Part shown: piece by piece, positions 41,229-49,461 of the stretch | Layout of the letters: each line of letters starts with the position of its first letter | How positions within the stretch are numbered: position 1 is the first letter of the stretch | Assembly: GCF_036226685.1 (NCBI RefSeq) | Contig: NZ_CP109009.1 | Location: 6,475,501 to 6,539,500, forward strand | DNA: 64,000 nucleotides | Direction of reading: 5' to 3' | Source of the DNA: Streptomyces sp. NBC_00690 | GTDB lineage: Bacteria; Actinomycetota; Actinomycetes; Streptomycetales; Streptomycetaceae | Program-made: the position numbers and the translations under genes | Notes under the pieces: model-generated | What the model was told of the DNA's origin: nothing | What the model saw: only the letters and a program-made list of their open reading frames with translations | Database searches by the model: none

Positions 41229-43295
41229 GTGCGCAATATGCTGCCGCTTCTGAGCTCCAAGCCGCACCAGGGTGGACGTTCCGCGCTCACCTGCCGATAC
41301 CGGTGCGGTGACGCCTGTTTCCAGGAAGTCCCCAACACCAGTGACAACGAGTACGCCGCCGACATCATCGCCGGAGCGCTCTCCCGTCGGTCCGTGGTGC
41401 GCGCCGCAGCCGTGGTGACCGTCGCCGCTGCCGCCGGTACCGCGAGCGTCACCGGCCCTGGCGGGGGCGGACAGGCGCACGCTGCCGCTGCGGTCTCCCG
41501 GGGGGCGGGGAGCGGGCGCGCCGATGGCGCCCGTGGCCTGCGCTTCGCACCCGTCGCACCCAATGTGGCCGACACCGTCACCATCCCCTCCGGGTACCGG
41601 CAGGACATCGTGATCCGCTGGGGCGATCCGATCCTGCGCGGTGCGCCCGCCTTCGACGCCGAGAGGCAGACGGCCAAGGCGCAGGCCGGCCAGTTCGGCT
41701 ACAACAACGACTTCCTGTCCCTGCTCCCGCTGCCCGGTGAGCGCGGTCGACAGATCATGGTCGCCAACCACGAATACACCAGCGAGTGGTTGATGTTCCG
41801 CAACTACGATCCCCAGAACCCGACTCGCGAACAGGTGGAGATCGGCTGGGCCGGACACGGGCTGTCGGTCGTGGTGGTCCAGGAGGAACGGGGTACGGGC
41901 CGGTTGACCGCCGTCCCGCGCCACCGGCTGAACCGGAGGATCACCGCCACCACGGAGTTCCGTGTCACCGGGCCTGCTGCCGGTAGTCCCCTGCTGAAGA
42001 CTTCCGTCGACCCGTCGGGCACCCGAGTCCTCGGTACGTTCAACAACTGCGCGGGTGGCGAGACGCCCTGGGGGACGACGCTGCACGGCGAGGAGAACAT
42101 CAACAACTACTTCGCCAACTCCAGTCGTCCCACCGACCGGCGCTACGGGCTCGCCACGGGCGCGACCGAGCGCAAGTGGGAGCGGTTCGACAAGCGCTTC
42201 GACGTCCGACAGGAACCCAACGAATCACACCGCTTCGGCTGGGTGGTCGAGCTCGACCCGTACGATCCTGACTCCACTCCCCGCAAGCGCACCGCGCTGG
42301 GCCGCTTCAAGCATGAGGGTGCACAGCCCCGGCTGACCGACGACGGCCGCCCGGTCGTCTACATGGGCGACGACGAACGTTTCGAGTACTTCTACAAGTT
42401 CGTCTCCTCACGGCGGATGAAGAAGGGCAACTCCCGTGCGGCGCGCGAACACAACCTCACCCTGTTGGACGAGGGCACGCTGTACGTCGCCAAGCTGACC
42501 GGCGACAGCCCCGAGTACACCAACGGCACCGGTACGGGCGCGCATCCGGCCGACGGTGAGTTCGACGGCTCCGGTGTGTGGATTCCCCTGGCGACGAACA
42601 AGGTCTCGCACGTGCCGGGGATGACGGCGGACGAGGTGTACGTCTTCACCCGGCTCGCGGCCGACAAGGTGGGGGCCACCAAGATGGACCGTCCCGAGGA
42701 CGTGGAACCGTCCCCGCGCACGGGCCGGGTGTACGTGGCGCTGACGAACAACACCGAGCGCGGCAACCCCGGCAAGCCGGGCGCGGACGAGGCCAATCCG
42801 CGGAACTTCAACAAGCACGGCCAGATCCTGGAGCTGGCGGAGAACTGGGACGATCCATCCAGCGACGGCTTTGCCTGGCGGCTGTTCCTGGTGGCAGGTG
42901 ACCCGAACGACCCGCAGACCTACTTCGCCGGCTTCCCCAAGGACCGGGTGAGCCCGATCTCCTGCCCGGACAATGTGACGTTCGACCCGCACGGAAATAT
43001 GTGGATCTCCACCGACGGCAACAAACTCGGTTCCAACGACGGGCTGTTCGGGGTGGCCACCCAGGGCGAGCGCCGTGGTGAGCTGAAGCAGTTCCTCACC
43101 GTGCCGATCGGGGCGGAGACCTGCGGCCCTGTGGTGCAGGACCGAAGAGTCCTCGTCGCCGTCCAACATCCGGGCGAGACCGATTTCGCCACGGTCGAGA
43201 AGCCCGACAGCACCTGGCCGGACGGCCCGGGCAAGCTCGTCCGGCCGGCCGTGGTGTCGATCTGGCGCAAGGACGGCCGGGACATCGGCGTCTGA
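41229..43295 (+). CDS. phoX: Secreted PhoX-family alkaline phosphatase (DUF839)
   Basis: A 688-aa PhoX-type phosphatase, a Ca2+/Fe3+-dependent enzyme that releases phosphate from esters outside the cell. A long twin-arginine region (SRRSVVRAAAVVTVAAAAGTA, about residues 52-72) indicates Tat export. The catalytic propeller includes ANHEYTSEWLMF, FNNCAGGETPWGTTLHGEEN and RPEDVEPSPRTGRVYVALTNN, all typical of PhoX, plus CPDNVTFDPHGNMWISTDGN near the C-terminus. GTG start at 41229 after GGAGGAGGACACA. Usually part of the PhoP regulon. Isolated gene with its own long leader. Confidence 0.94.
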   Translation: MRNMLPLLSSKPHQGGRSALTCRYRCGDACFQEVPNTSDNEYAADIIAGALSRRSVVRAAAVVTVAAAAGTASVTGPGGGGQAHAAAAVSRGAGSGRADGARGLRFAPVAPNVADTVTIPSGYRQDIVIRWGDPILRGAPAFDAERQTAKAQAGQFGYNNDFLSLLPLPGERGRQIMVANHEYTSEWLMFRNYDPQNPTREQVEIGWAGHGLSVVVVQEERGTGRLTAVPRHRLNRRITATTEFRVTGPAAGSPLLKTSVDPSGTRVLGTFNNCAGGETPWGTTLHGEENINNYFANSSRPTDRRYGLATGATERKWERFDKRFDVRQEPNESHRFGWVVELDPYDPDSTPRKRTALGRFKHEGAQPRLTDDGRPVVYMGDDERFEYFYKFVSSRRMKKGNSRAAREHNLTLLDEGTLYVAKLTGDSPEYTNGTGTGAHPADGEFDGSGVWIPLATNKVSHVPGMTADEVYVFTRLAADKVGATKMDRPEDVEPSPRTGRVYVALTNNTERGNPGKPGADEANPRNFNKHGQILELAENWDDPSSDGFAWRLFLVAGDPNDPQTYFAGFPKDRVSPISCPDNVTFDPHGNMWISTDGNKLGSNDGLFGVATQGERRGELKQFLTVPIGAETCGPVVQDRRVLVAVQHPGETDFATVEKPDSTWPDGPGKLVRPAVVSIWRKDGRDIGV

Positions 43296-43360
43296 CGTCC
43301 GCGCGTTCAGGTGCCCGGTGGTCGAGGCGACGGGAGCGGTTTCCTCGGCTGCCGGGCACA

Positions 43361-43396
43361 CCTCTGTCCGGTCTGTTTGGTCTGTTCGGTCTGTCC
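43361..43396. repeat. Nine-bp tandem repeat (GGTCTGTYY)
   Basis: Three clear copies of GGTCTGTYY at 43370, 43379 and 43388, with a degenerate fourth at 43361. They lie just after the phoX stop. No function seen. Confidence 0.7.
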
Positions 43397-43755
43397 GGTA
43401 CGGATGGACCTGCGGCCATTCCTCGTCTGACGGGTGCCCGGCATCGAGGCCCTGCGCAGTCAACCCCCGCACCCCAGACCGGAGTCCTCATAGGTGCCGC
43501 GGCGCATGCTCTCCTCGCCGTCCGACGACCACTGAGCCGTGGTCTTCGACCACTGAGCCGTGGTCTTCGACCACTGGGCCGTGATCCAGGAACTCAAGCG
43601 GTGATCTAGTAATTTTCTCCGGGAATCAACCATTTCATCCCTCTTTGCGGTCTGTTGCGATGCGGGGCGGTCTCAGCCGAACCAGGGCGCCACCCCACAT
43701 CACGACCGCGCGGCCCACCCCGGCCCGCGGCGCAGCGAACCGTAGGGAGTCGCAC
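43397..43755. other. Intergenic region before the serine hydrolase
   Basis: No gene is supported. It contains the palindromic 21-bp tandem repeats (43526-43588) and then an AT-richer stretch with TAGTAATTTTCT (43608-43619) that could be a promoter for the serine hydrolase at 43756. Confidence 0.5.
43526..43588. repeat. Three 21-bp tandem repeats, each containing a palindrome
   Basis: Copies start at 43526, 43547 and 43568. Each has GACCAC-N6-GTGGTC (third copy degenerate at the end). The 21-bp period is two helical turns, so three dimers would bind on the same DNA face. It lies 170-230 bp before the serine hydrolase start. Confidence 0.75.
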
Positions 43756-45075
43756 ATGCCAGCACGAGGGAGAGCGCGTACGAGTGTGGTGGGCCTGATG
43801 GCTGTGGCGCTGGCCGCCTCCGCCTTCACGGCACCGGCGCAGGCCCGCTCGGACAGTACCGACCACCATCCGGACCACACCGCACATCGAGGAACACAAC
43901 AGGCGATGGAGGCCATCGTCCGCAACGGCATCCCCGGCGTCACGGCGCAGGCCCTGACCGAGGACGGCGTGTGGAAGGCCACGGCGGGCGTCGGCAATCT
44001 GAAGACCGGTGCTCCGCGCAAGGCCGACGACCGGTTCCGTGTCGCCAGCATCACCAAGACGTTCGTCGCCACCGTGATGCTCCAACTGGAGGCGGAGGGG
44101 CGACTCGACCTCGATGACACCGTCGACACCTGGCTGCCGGGAGTGGTGCGCGGCCAGGGGCACGACGGACGGAAGATCACCGTACGGCAGCTGCTCAATC
44201 ACACCAGCGGGGTGTTCGACTTCATCAATGATCCCGCCTATGCGGCCAAGTACCTCGAACCAGGCTTCTACCAGAACCGCTTCAAGACCAGAACGCCTCA
44301 GGTGGCGGTCGACGCCGCCATGTCGAACCCACCGACGTCGGCGCCCGGTACCGAGTACGCGTACTCGAACACCAACTATGTGCTGGCCGCGCTGATCATG
44401 GAGAAGGCCACGGGGAGCACCTATGAGCGCGAGGTCCGCGACCGCATCATCAAGCCGCTGAAGCTGCGCGCCACCGTCATGCCGGGGAACAGCTCCCTCA
44501 TGCCGCGACCGAGCAGCCGGGCGTACTCGAAACTGACGCGTGACCCCGCGGCCACCAAGATCTACGACATCACCCTGCAGAACGCGTCGCAGACCTGGGC
44601 CGAGGGCGACATCATCTCCAGCGCGGGCGACCTGAACCGCTTCTTCAGTGCACTGATGAAGGGGAGACTGCTCTCCCCGCGCCAGTTGAAGGCCATGAGG
44701 ACCGTATCGCCCGGTTCGGACTACGGACTCGGTCTCGAACGCCTCACGTCGAGTTGCGGCAAGACGCTGTGGGGACACGGCGGAAGCTGGGTCGGCTCGC
44801 TCTCGTACGCCGTGGCGACCGAGGACGGCCGCCATGCGTTCGCCTTCAACCTCAACGGTGACTGGAGTTCGGCGGGGATGCTCGAAACGATGGAGGCCGA
44901 GTTCTGCGGCACTCCGAGAGCCGACCGACAAGGCACCGAGCAGGGGAGTGCCAACGGCTCGGGTACGGGAAGCGCAACCGGCACCCCGTCTCCCAATGAC
45001 ACGACCTCGGAGGGGATCTCGGAGGGGATCACGGGGATCTCCCAACGCCTCCACCCCGTGACCGCCAGGCGCTGA
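43756..45075 (+). CDS. Secreted serine hydrolase (class C beta-lactamase / D-alanyl-D-alanine carboxypeptidase family)
   Basis: A 439-aa exported serine hydrolase. The signal peptide (ARTSVVGLMAVALAASAFTAPAQA, cleaved about residue 31) precedes a penicillin-binding-fold domain with the SxxK nucleophile motif SITK (Ser98, Lys101), the YSN triad motif (Tyr203) and HGG (about residue 345) in place of KTG. The C-terminus is Ser/Gly/Thr-rich and may be a cell-wall linker. It closely resembles Streptomyces R61-type DD-peptidases and related esterases. ATG at 43756 with AGGGAG upstream; the frame is open earlier but lacks a signal peptide there. Single-gene transcript. Confidence 0.92.
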   Translation: MPARGRARTSVVGLMAVALAASAFTAPAQARSDSTDHHPDHTAHRGTQQAMEAIVRNGIPGVTAQALTEDGVWKATAGVGNLKTGAPRKADDRFRVASITKTFVATVMLQLEAEGRLDLDDTVDTWLPGVVRGQGHDGRKITVRQLLNHTSGVFDFINDPAYAAKYLEPGFYQNRFKTRTPQVAVDAAMSNPPTSAPGTEYAYSNTNYVLAALIMEKATGSTYEREVRDRIIKPLKLRATVMPGNSSLMPRPSSRAYSKLTRDPAATKIYDITLQNASQTWAEGDIISSAGDLNRFFSALMKGRLLSPRQLKAMRTVSPGSDYGLGLERLTSSCGKTLWGHGGSWVGSLSYAVATEDGRHAFAFNLNGDWSSAGMLETMEAEFCGTPRADRQGTEQGSANGSGTGSATGTPSPNDTTSEGISEGITGISQRLHPVTARR

Positions 45076-45082
45076 GCCTGTT

Positions 45083-45107
45083 GGCAGCGCCCGGCGGTCA
45101 CGCTGCC
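45083..45107. terminator. Stem-loop between convergent genes
   Basis: GGCAGCG (45083-45089) pairs with CGCTGCC (45101-45107) between the serine hydrolase stop and the VOC gene on the other strand. Confidence 0.55.
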
Positions 45108-45191
45108 CACCCGACCGCGCACCCACAACACCGACCCACGGACCTCGGGAGCCGCAGGTGCGCGGTCGTGGACATCGGCCGGCCGATGCCG

Positions 45192-45638
45192 TCAGCTCTC
45201 CGTGGAGATGCAGAACGGGTGGCCTGCGGGGTCCAGCAGGACCCTCCGTTCATCGGGGTGTGGCTGAACCGAAGGCTCCACGGCGCCCAGGGCCAGCATC
45301 CGGGCGTGGGCCGCCTCCAGGTCGTCGACGCCCAGTTCCATGTGTGCCTGCTTCCCCTGGGACGGGTCCGGCCAGGTCGGCGGCCGGTAGTCGGCCACCC
45401 GGATGAACCCGAGACCGGGTGCGCCCTCCCGACCGAGCAGGACGAAGTCATCGCTGGAGTAGATGACGGGCAGGCCGAGAGCGTCACCGTAGAAGCGGGC
45501 CAGCACGATCGGGTCCGGGCAGTCGAAGTCGATGGACAGCATGCGGATCGCGGGCCCGGATGCGGTGGCGGTGTCGGTGTCCGATGAGGCTTCGGTGTGC
45601 AAAGCGCTGTCGGTGGTCAAGGTGGTTTCGGTACTCAT
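45192..45638 (-). CDS. VOC-family (glyoxalase-like) protein
   Basis: A 148-aa VOC protein. The N-terminal Thr/Ser-rich stretch is followed by MLSIDFDCPDPIVLARFYGDALGLPVIYSSDDFVLLG (first beta-alpha-beta-beta-beta unit), then HMELGVDDLEAAHARMLALGA and HPDERRVLLDPAGHPFCIS (second unit). Divergent from the truncated HTH gene at 45702, a common pairing of YafY/WYL-type regulators with VOC proteins. ATG at 45638 may be preceded by other starts; an internal ATG is at the start of the domain (about residue 33). Metal ligands are not certain. Confidence 0.85.
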   Translation of the reverse strand: MSTETTLTTDSALHTEASSDTDTATASGPAIRMLSIDFDCPDPIVLARFYGDALGLPVIYSSDDFVLLGREGAPGLGFIRVADYRPPTWPDPSQGKQAHMELGVDDLEAAHARMLALGAVEPSVQPHPDERRVLLDPAGHPFCISTES

Positions 45639-45701
45639 GGGGAGGACGCTAGGACGAGATGAGGACAGTTTCGGTCCTGATCATGGGGCACACCTCGGGA
45701 T

Positions 45702-45878
45702 GTGATCAGCACCTCCACCCGTCTGCTGCGACTGGTCTCGCTGCTGTCCACCCGATCGACGTGGACCTGCCGCGAGCTGTCCGAGCGCATGGCGGCCACC
45801 GACCGCACGGTCCGACGGGACATCGCCCGGCTGCGGGAACTCGGATGGCCGACCCAGGGGGCTGACTCATACGACTGA
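45702..45878 (+). pseudogene. Truncated YafY/WYL-type HTH regulator (N-terminal fragment)
   Basis: The 58-codon frame from GTG 45702 reads STRLLRLVSLLSTRSTWTCRELSERM followed by AATDRTVRRDIARLRELGWP, the HTH_11/DeoR-like DNA-binding domain of YafY-type WYL regulators, which are normally about 320 aa. It stops at 45878 after a few unrelated residues and the SARP gene begins its 3' end 15 bp later. The WYL ligand domain is therefore lost. It is divergent from the VOC gene it presumably once controlled. Confidence 0.75.
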
Positions 45879-45892
45879 TGCGGGAACCGGTC

Positions 45893-48694
45893 TCAGGGCG
45901 CCAAGGGGGCGCTTCCCCCGGCCGTGCCTCGAAGCTCCGCCAAGCGCTCCCGTACGGCGTCGGCCTCCGGGTCCCACAGTGCGTCGAACATCGCGGCGGC
46001 CCGTTCCCAGATCTCCTCCGCCTCCGCCGAACGGCCGGTCGCCAACTTGGTGTCGCCCAGCCTGACCAGGGTCTCGGCCTCGTGGTAGCGGTCGGCCGAG
46101 GACCGGAACAGCTCGATCGCCTCCTCATAGCTGGTCACCGCCCGGTCGTAGCGGGCCAGGTGGTGGTAGGCGAACCCCAGGCTGTCCAGCGTGGCGGCCT
46201 GCCCGTTGCGATCGCCCGCCTGCCGCTGTCGCTCCAGCGCACGCGTGCAGTGGTCGATGGCGGCCGGGTAGTCGCCCTGCGCGGCATGGAGCCACCCCAT
46301 CGCATTGAGGGTGCGGGCCTCGCCGTCCCGGTTGCCGGAGAGCCCGTACAGGCGCAGCGCCTCCCGCCCGTGTTCCAGGGCCTGGGCCAGCCGACCGCTC
46401 ATGTAGCAGAGCTCGACGTAGTTGTGCAGGGTCTGGGCCTGCCCGTTCCACTCGCCCAACCGCTCGTACAGCCCGAGGGCCCGGCGCAGCAGCTGTTCGG
46501 CGGTGTCGAGGGCGCCGAGTCGGGAGTCGGCCCGGGCGAGCAGCCGACAGGCCATGGCCTCGCCCACCTCGTCACCGGACCGTTCGGCGGCGGCCAACGC
46601 GGTCTCCTGGACCGTGCGCTGGTCCTGCCACTGGCCGAGGGGCGCCAGATAGGCGGTGAGTGCCCAGGCGAGCTGCCAGCTGTACGTTTCGAAGCCGTAC
46701 GCCGCGGCCTGCGCCACCGCCCGCAACAGCACTTGGCGCTCGCCGGCGAACCACGCAAGGGCGGCCTCCGCGTCCCGGGCGCACTCGCCGCTGTTCGACG
46801 GTAGCCGGGGCACGGGCACGACGGCGGGCCACTGCGGCTGTACGAGCACGGCGGCGGCGTGCGCGCGGTGCAGACAGTGGTCGTAGAACCGCTCCCGGGC
46901 CTGGAGCACACCGGAGGCCGGCTCGGTGGTCCTGACCAGCGCGGTCGCGTACGTCCGCAGCAGATCGTGGAACCGATAGCGGCCGGGGCGGTGTTCGGTC
47001 AGCAGATGCAGCCGGGTCAGCTCCCGCAGGAGGGGTCGGACGGAGTACACCGGGGCACCGGCCAGCGCAGCCGCGGCGTCCAGAGTCAGATCAGGCCCCG
47101 GGTGCAGCCCGAGCAGCCGGAACAGCCGGGCCGCCTCCGCGGAGAGGGCCAGATAGGACCAGGACAGAATCCGCTGTGCGTCGCCGTCCTCCAGTACGTC
47201 CAACAGGGCTCCGGTGGGACGGAGTTCGGCCGCGAAGGAGTGCAAGGGGAACGTCGGGTGGTCCGCCACCCGTGCGGCGACGACGGCGAGGGCGAGGGGC
47301 AGCCGCCCCGTCAGGGCCACGATGTCGGCGGCGGCGTCCGGTTCGGCTTCCACTCGCGGGCCCAGCCGACGGGCCAACATCCGGGCCGACTCCTGGGCGC
47401 TCAGCACATCGAGGGTCAGCGCCCGCGCCCCCTCGGACGTCACCAACCCCTGGAGCCGGTCCCGGCTGGTGACGATCACCACGCTGGTCCCGGCACCGGG
47501 GAGCAGCGGCCGGACATGGGCGGAGTCCCGGGCGTTGTCCAGCACCATCAGCATCCGGCGCGAGGCCAGGAGACTGCGGAACAGGCCCGCCCGCGCCTGC
47601 GTACCGGACGGTATGCGGGCCTGCGGTACGCCCAGTGCCTGAACGAACCCCTGGAGCGCGTCGGACGCGGACACCACCCCGCTCTCGTCGTACCCCCGCA
47701 GATCGACGTGGAGTTGCCCATCGGGGAACCGCTCGGCGACCCGGTGGGCCCAGTGCAGCGCGAGCGTCGTCTTGCCGACCCCTGCCATTCCGGAGACGGC
47801 TGTGATCACGACGCCCGACAGCTGGTCGTCCGTGCGCTGGAGACTGGAGTCGAGCGCGGCGATGGCCTCCTCCCGGCCGACGAAATCGGGTGTGATCAGC
47901 GGGAGTTGCTGGGGGCGTGGCGGCGGTGGCGGGGAGTCACCGCCGCCCGTGGTCGCTCGCTGTTTGAGGATGTCCTGGTGCAGTTGCGCCAGGTCGGGCC
48001 CGGGTTCCAGACCGGTTTCCCGGACCAGCGCGTCGCGCACTGTGCGGTACGCCTCCAGGGCTCCCCCCACATCGCCCACCCGGTACAGGCCGAGCATCAG
48101 ATGGCCCCAGGCCCGTTGCCGCAGGGGTTGGGACGCCACCAGTCTCCGCATCCGCCGCACCGCCTGCGAGAGGTCGCCCTCCGCGAGCAGCGCTTGGGCG
48201 TAGTCCTCCTCGGCGTGGCACCGGCGCTCCTCCAGACCGGTCGCCCACGGCACGAGCGCGTCCGGCAGCGCGAGCCCTTCGAGGACCCGGCCGCGCCACT
48301 CGGCGAGCGCCCGGGACAACTCCTCGCAGGCCAGGGCCGGATCGTCGGCCGCCAGCGCGCGGCGGCCCCGGAAGGCGGCCTCGTCGAAGCGTTCCACGTC
48401 CGTCGCGCCCGGTGGGACGCGGAGCAGATAGCCGCCCCGAGTGTGCGGCATGCCGTCCCAGGAGCCGTCGCCGCCCAGGGCGCCACGCAGCCCCCGGGCG
48501 TAGGTCCGCAGGTTGGCGGCGACGGACGCCGGCGGGTCCTCGCCCCACAGGGCGGCCACCAGTACACCGGTCGGCACCGTCTCCGAGGGGCGGCTGAGCA
48601 GGGTAGCCAGCAGCAGGCGCTGTTTGATGGAGCCCAGGGCGATGCTTTGCCCGTCGAGTGTGACCTCCAGGGGGCCCAGGAGAGCGAAGCGCAC
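45893..48694 (-). CDS. AfsR/SARP-family regulator with NB-ARC and TPR domains
   Basis: A 933-aa activator. Residues 1-95 are an OmpR-like winged helix (FALLGPLEVTLDGQSIALGSIKQRLLLATLL), 100-245 the bacterial transcriptional activation domain (BTAD; VERFDEAAFRGRRAL, GHLMLGLYRVGDVGGALEAYRTVRDALV), about 290-560 an NB-ARC ATPase with Walker A GMAGVGKTT and LMVLDNARD, and the C-terminal third TPR repeats (GEARTLNAMGWLHAAQGDYPAAIDHCTRAL). Start uncertain: GTG 48694 or 48700 give a normal SARP N-terminus, but neither has a clear ribosome binding site. The frame is open to 48814. The divergent secreted-protein promoter contains SARP-like direct repeats. Confidence 0.92.
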   Translation of the reverse strand: MRFALLGPLEVTLDGQSIALGSIKQRLLLATLLSRPSETVPTGVLVAALWGEDPPASVAANLRTYARGLRGALGGDGSWDGMPHTRGGYLLRVPPGATDVERFDEAAFRGRRALAADDPALACEELSRALAEWRGRVLEGLALPDALVPWATGLEERRCHAEEDYAQALLAEGDLSQAVRRMRRLVASQPLRQRAWGHLMLGLYRVGDVGGALEAYRTVRDALVRETGLEPGPDLAQLHQDILKQRATTGGGDSPPPPPRPQQLPLITPDFVGREEAIAALDSSLQRTDDQLSGVVITAVSGMAGVGKTTLALHWAHRVAERFPDGQLHVDLRGYDESGVVSASDALQGFVQALGVPQARIPSGTQARAGLFRSLLASRRMLMVLDNARDSAHVRPLLPGAGTSVVIVTSRDRLQGLVTSEGARALTLDVLSAQESARMLARRLGPRVEAEPDAAADIVALTGRLPLALAVVAARVADHPTFPLHSFAAELRPTGALLDVLEDGDAQRILSWSYLALSAEAARLFRLLGLHPGPDLTLDAAAALAGAPVYSVRPLLRELTRLHLLTEHRPGRYRFHDLLRTYATALVRTTEPASGVLQARERFYDHCLHRAHAAAVLVQPQWPAVVPVPRLPSNSGECARDAEAALAWFAGERQVLLRAVAQAAAYGFETYSWQLAWALTAYLAPLGQWQDQRTVQETALAAAERSGDEVGEAMACRLLARADSRLGALDTAEQLLRRALGLYERLGEWNGQAQTLHNYVELCYMSGRLAQALEHGREALRLYGLSGNRDGEARTLNAMGWLHAAQGDYPAAIDHCTRALERQRQAGDRNGQAATLDSLGFAYHHLARYDRAVTSYEEAIELFRSSADRYHEAETLVRLGDTKLATGRSAEAEEIWERAAAMFDALWDPEADAVRERLAELRGTAGGSAPLAP

Positions 48695-48751
48695 CGTCAC
48701 CAACCATGTCGCGAGAGCGGGGACCCACAACGTGGGCTGTCCGAAACCGAG

Positions 48752-48780
48752 TTGTGCATATGTCGTGCGCACATTGTGCG
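48752..48780 (+). promoter_or_regulatory. Three SARP-type heptamer direct repeats
   Basis: TTGTGCA (48752-48758), TCGTGCG (48763-48769) and TTGTGCG (48774-48780) are spaced exactly 11 bp apart, as in the operators of ActII-ORF4 and DnrI. A TAACCT -10 candidate lies at 48791-48796, 10 bp after the last heptamer. The adjacent AfsR/SARP protein is the probable activator of the downstream secreted-protein gene. Confidence 0.65.
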
Positions 48781-48835
48781 CGCGCCAGCCTAACCTTCGG
48801 GCTGTTGTGAACAACCCCTACGCAAGGAGTGCATG

Positions 48836-49141
48836 ATGCGAAAGTCCCGGAAGGCTGCACAGGCCGCGGTGACCGCGGTGGCTCTCGTCGGTTCCCTGGC
48901 GCTCTCGGCGTCGCCCGCGGCGGCTGCGACGACGGCTCCGTCCTGCGTCGGCCGCATGGTCACGGCGACCACCGACGGCTTCGACGTCCTGCTCACCAAC
49001 AACTGCTCCGGCACCCGTTCGGTGCGGGTCGTCGTGTCCCTGGCCCCGGACAGCCAGTGTTACCGGTTGGCGCGCGGCGCCAGCACGCTGTACATCTACA
49101 GCGGAATCCTCGGGAACTACGACCGTACGGTGAACTGCTGA
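48836..49141 (+). CDS. Small secreted protein (101 aa) divergent from the SARP gene
   Basis: An exported protein: the signal peptide MRKSRKAAQAAVTAVALVGSLALSASPAAAA ends near residue 31, and the mature 70 residues contain four cysteines (SCVGRM, NNCSG, SQCYR, VNC at the end), likely two disulphides. AAGGAG precedes two adjacent ATGs; the second (48836) has the better spacing. It may be controlled by the SARP through the heptamers upstream. I do not recognise the family; the cysteine pattern and size resemble small secreted inhibitors or signalling proteins. Confidence 0.78.
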   Translation: MRKSRKAAQAAVTAVALVGSLALSASPAAAATTAPSCVGRMVTATTDGFDVLLTNNCSGTRSVRVVVSLAPDSQCYRLARGASTLYIYSGILGNYDRTVNC

Positions 49142-49461
49142 CGGGACCGCGCTACCTCACCACCCCGACACCTCGAACGCGTCGGCCGCGGGGGTGCCTG
49201 ACGACTCGATCGGGCCGCACTGTGCTCCTGTCATCGTCACGCCGGGTGACAGCCGTGGATCTCGGGGCGGATGTGGCGTGTCCACAGCCCGCCCCGGGAA
49301 TCCCGCGGCAGCCCCGCGCGACCGCTGTGAGCAGCACAACGGCTGAGCGGGGCTGCAACGGTTCCTGCGGGGTGCAGGGGCTGTGACGCGGGTGGTGCGG
49401 GGATTCTTCCGTCCCATGCTGCGTCCCCTGGCGCGTGGGACGCTGCCCGTATCTTGGTGGC
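49142..49461. other. Intergenic region with hairpin
   Basis: No gene. It includes a 10-bp inverted repeat, GCAGCCCCGC (49308-49317) and GCGGGGCTGC (49347-49356), which may terminate the small secreted-protein transcript. Confidence 0.5.
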
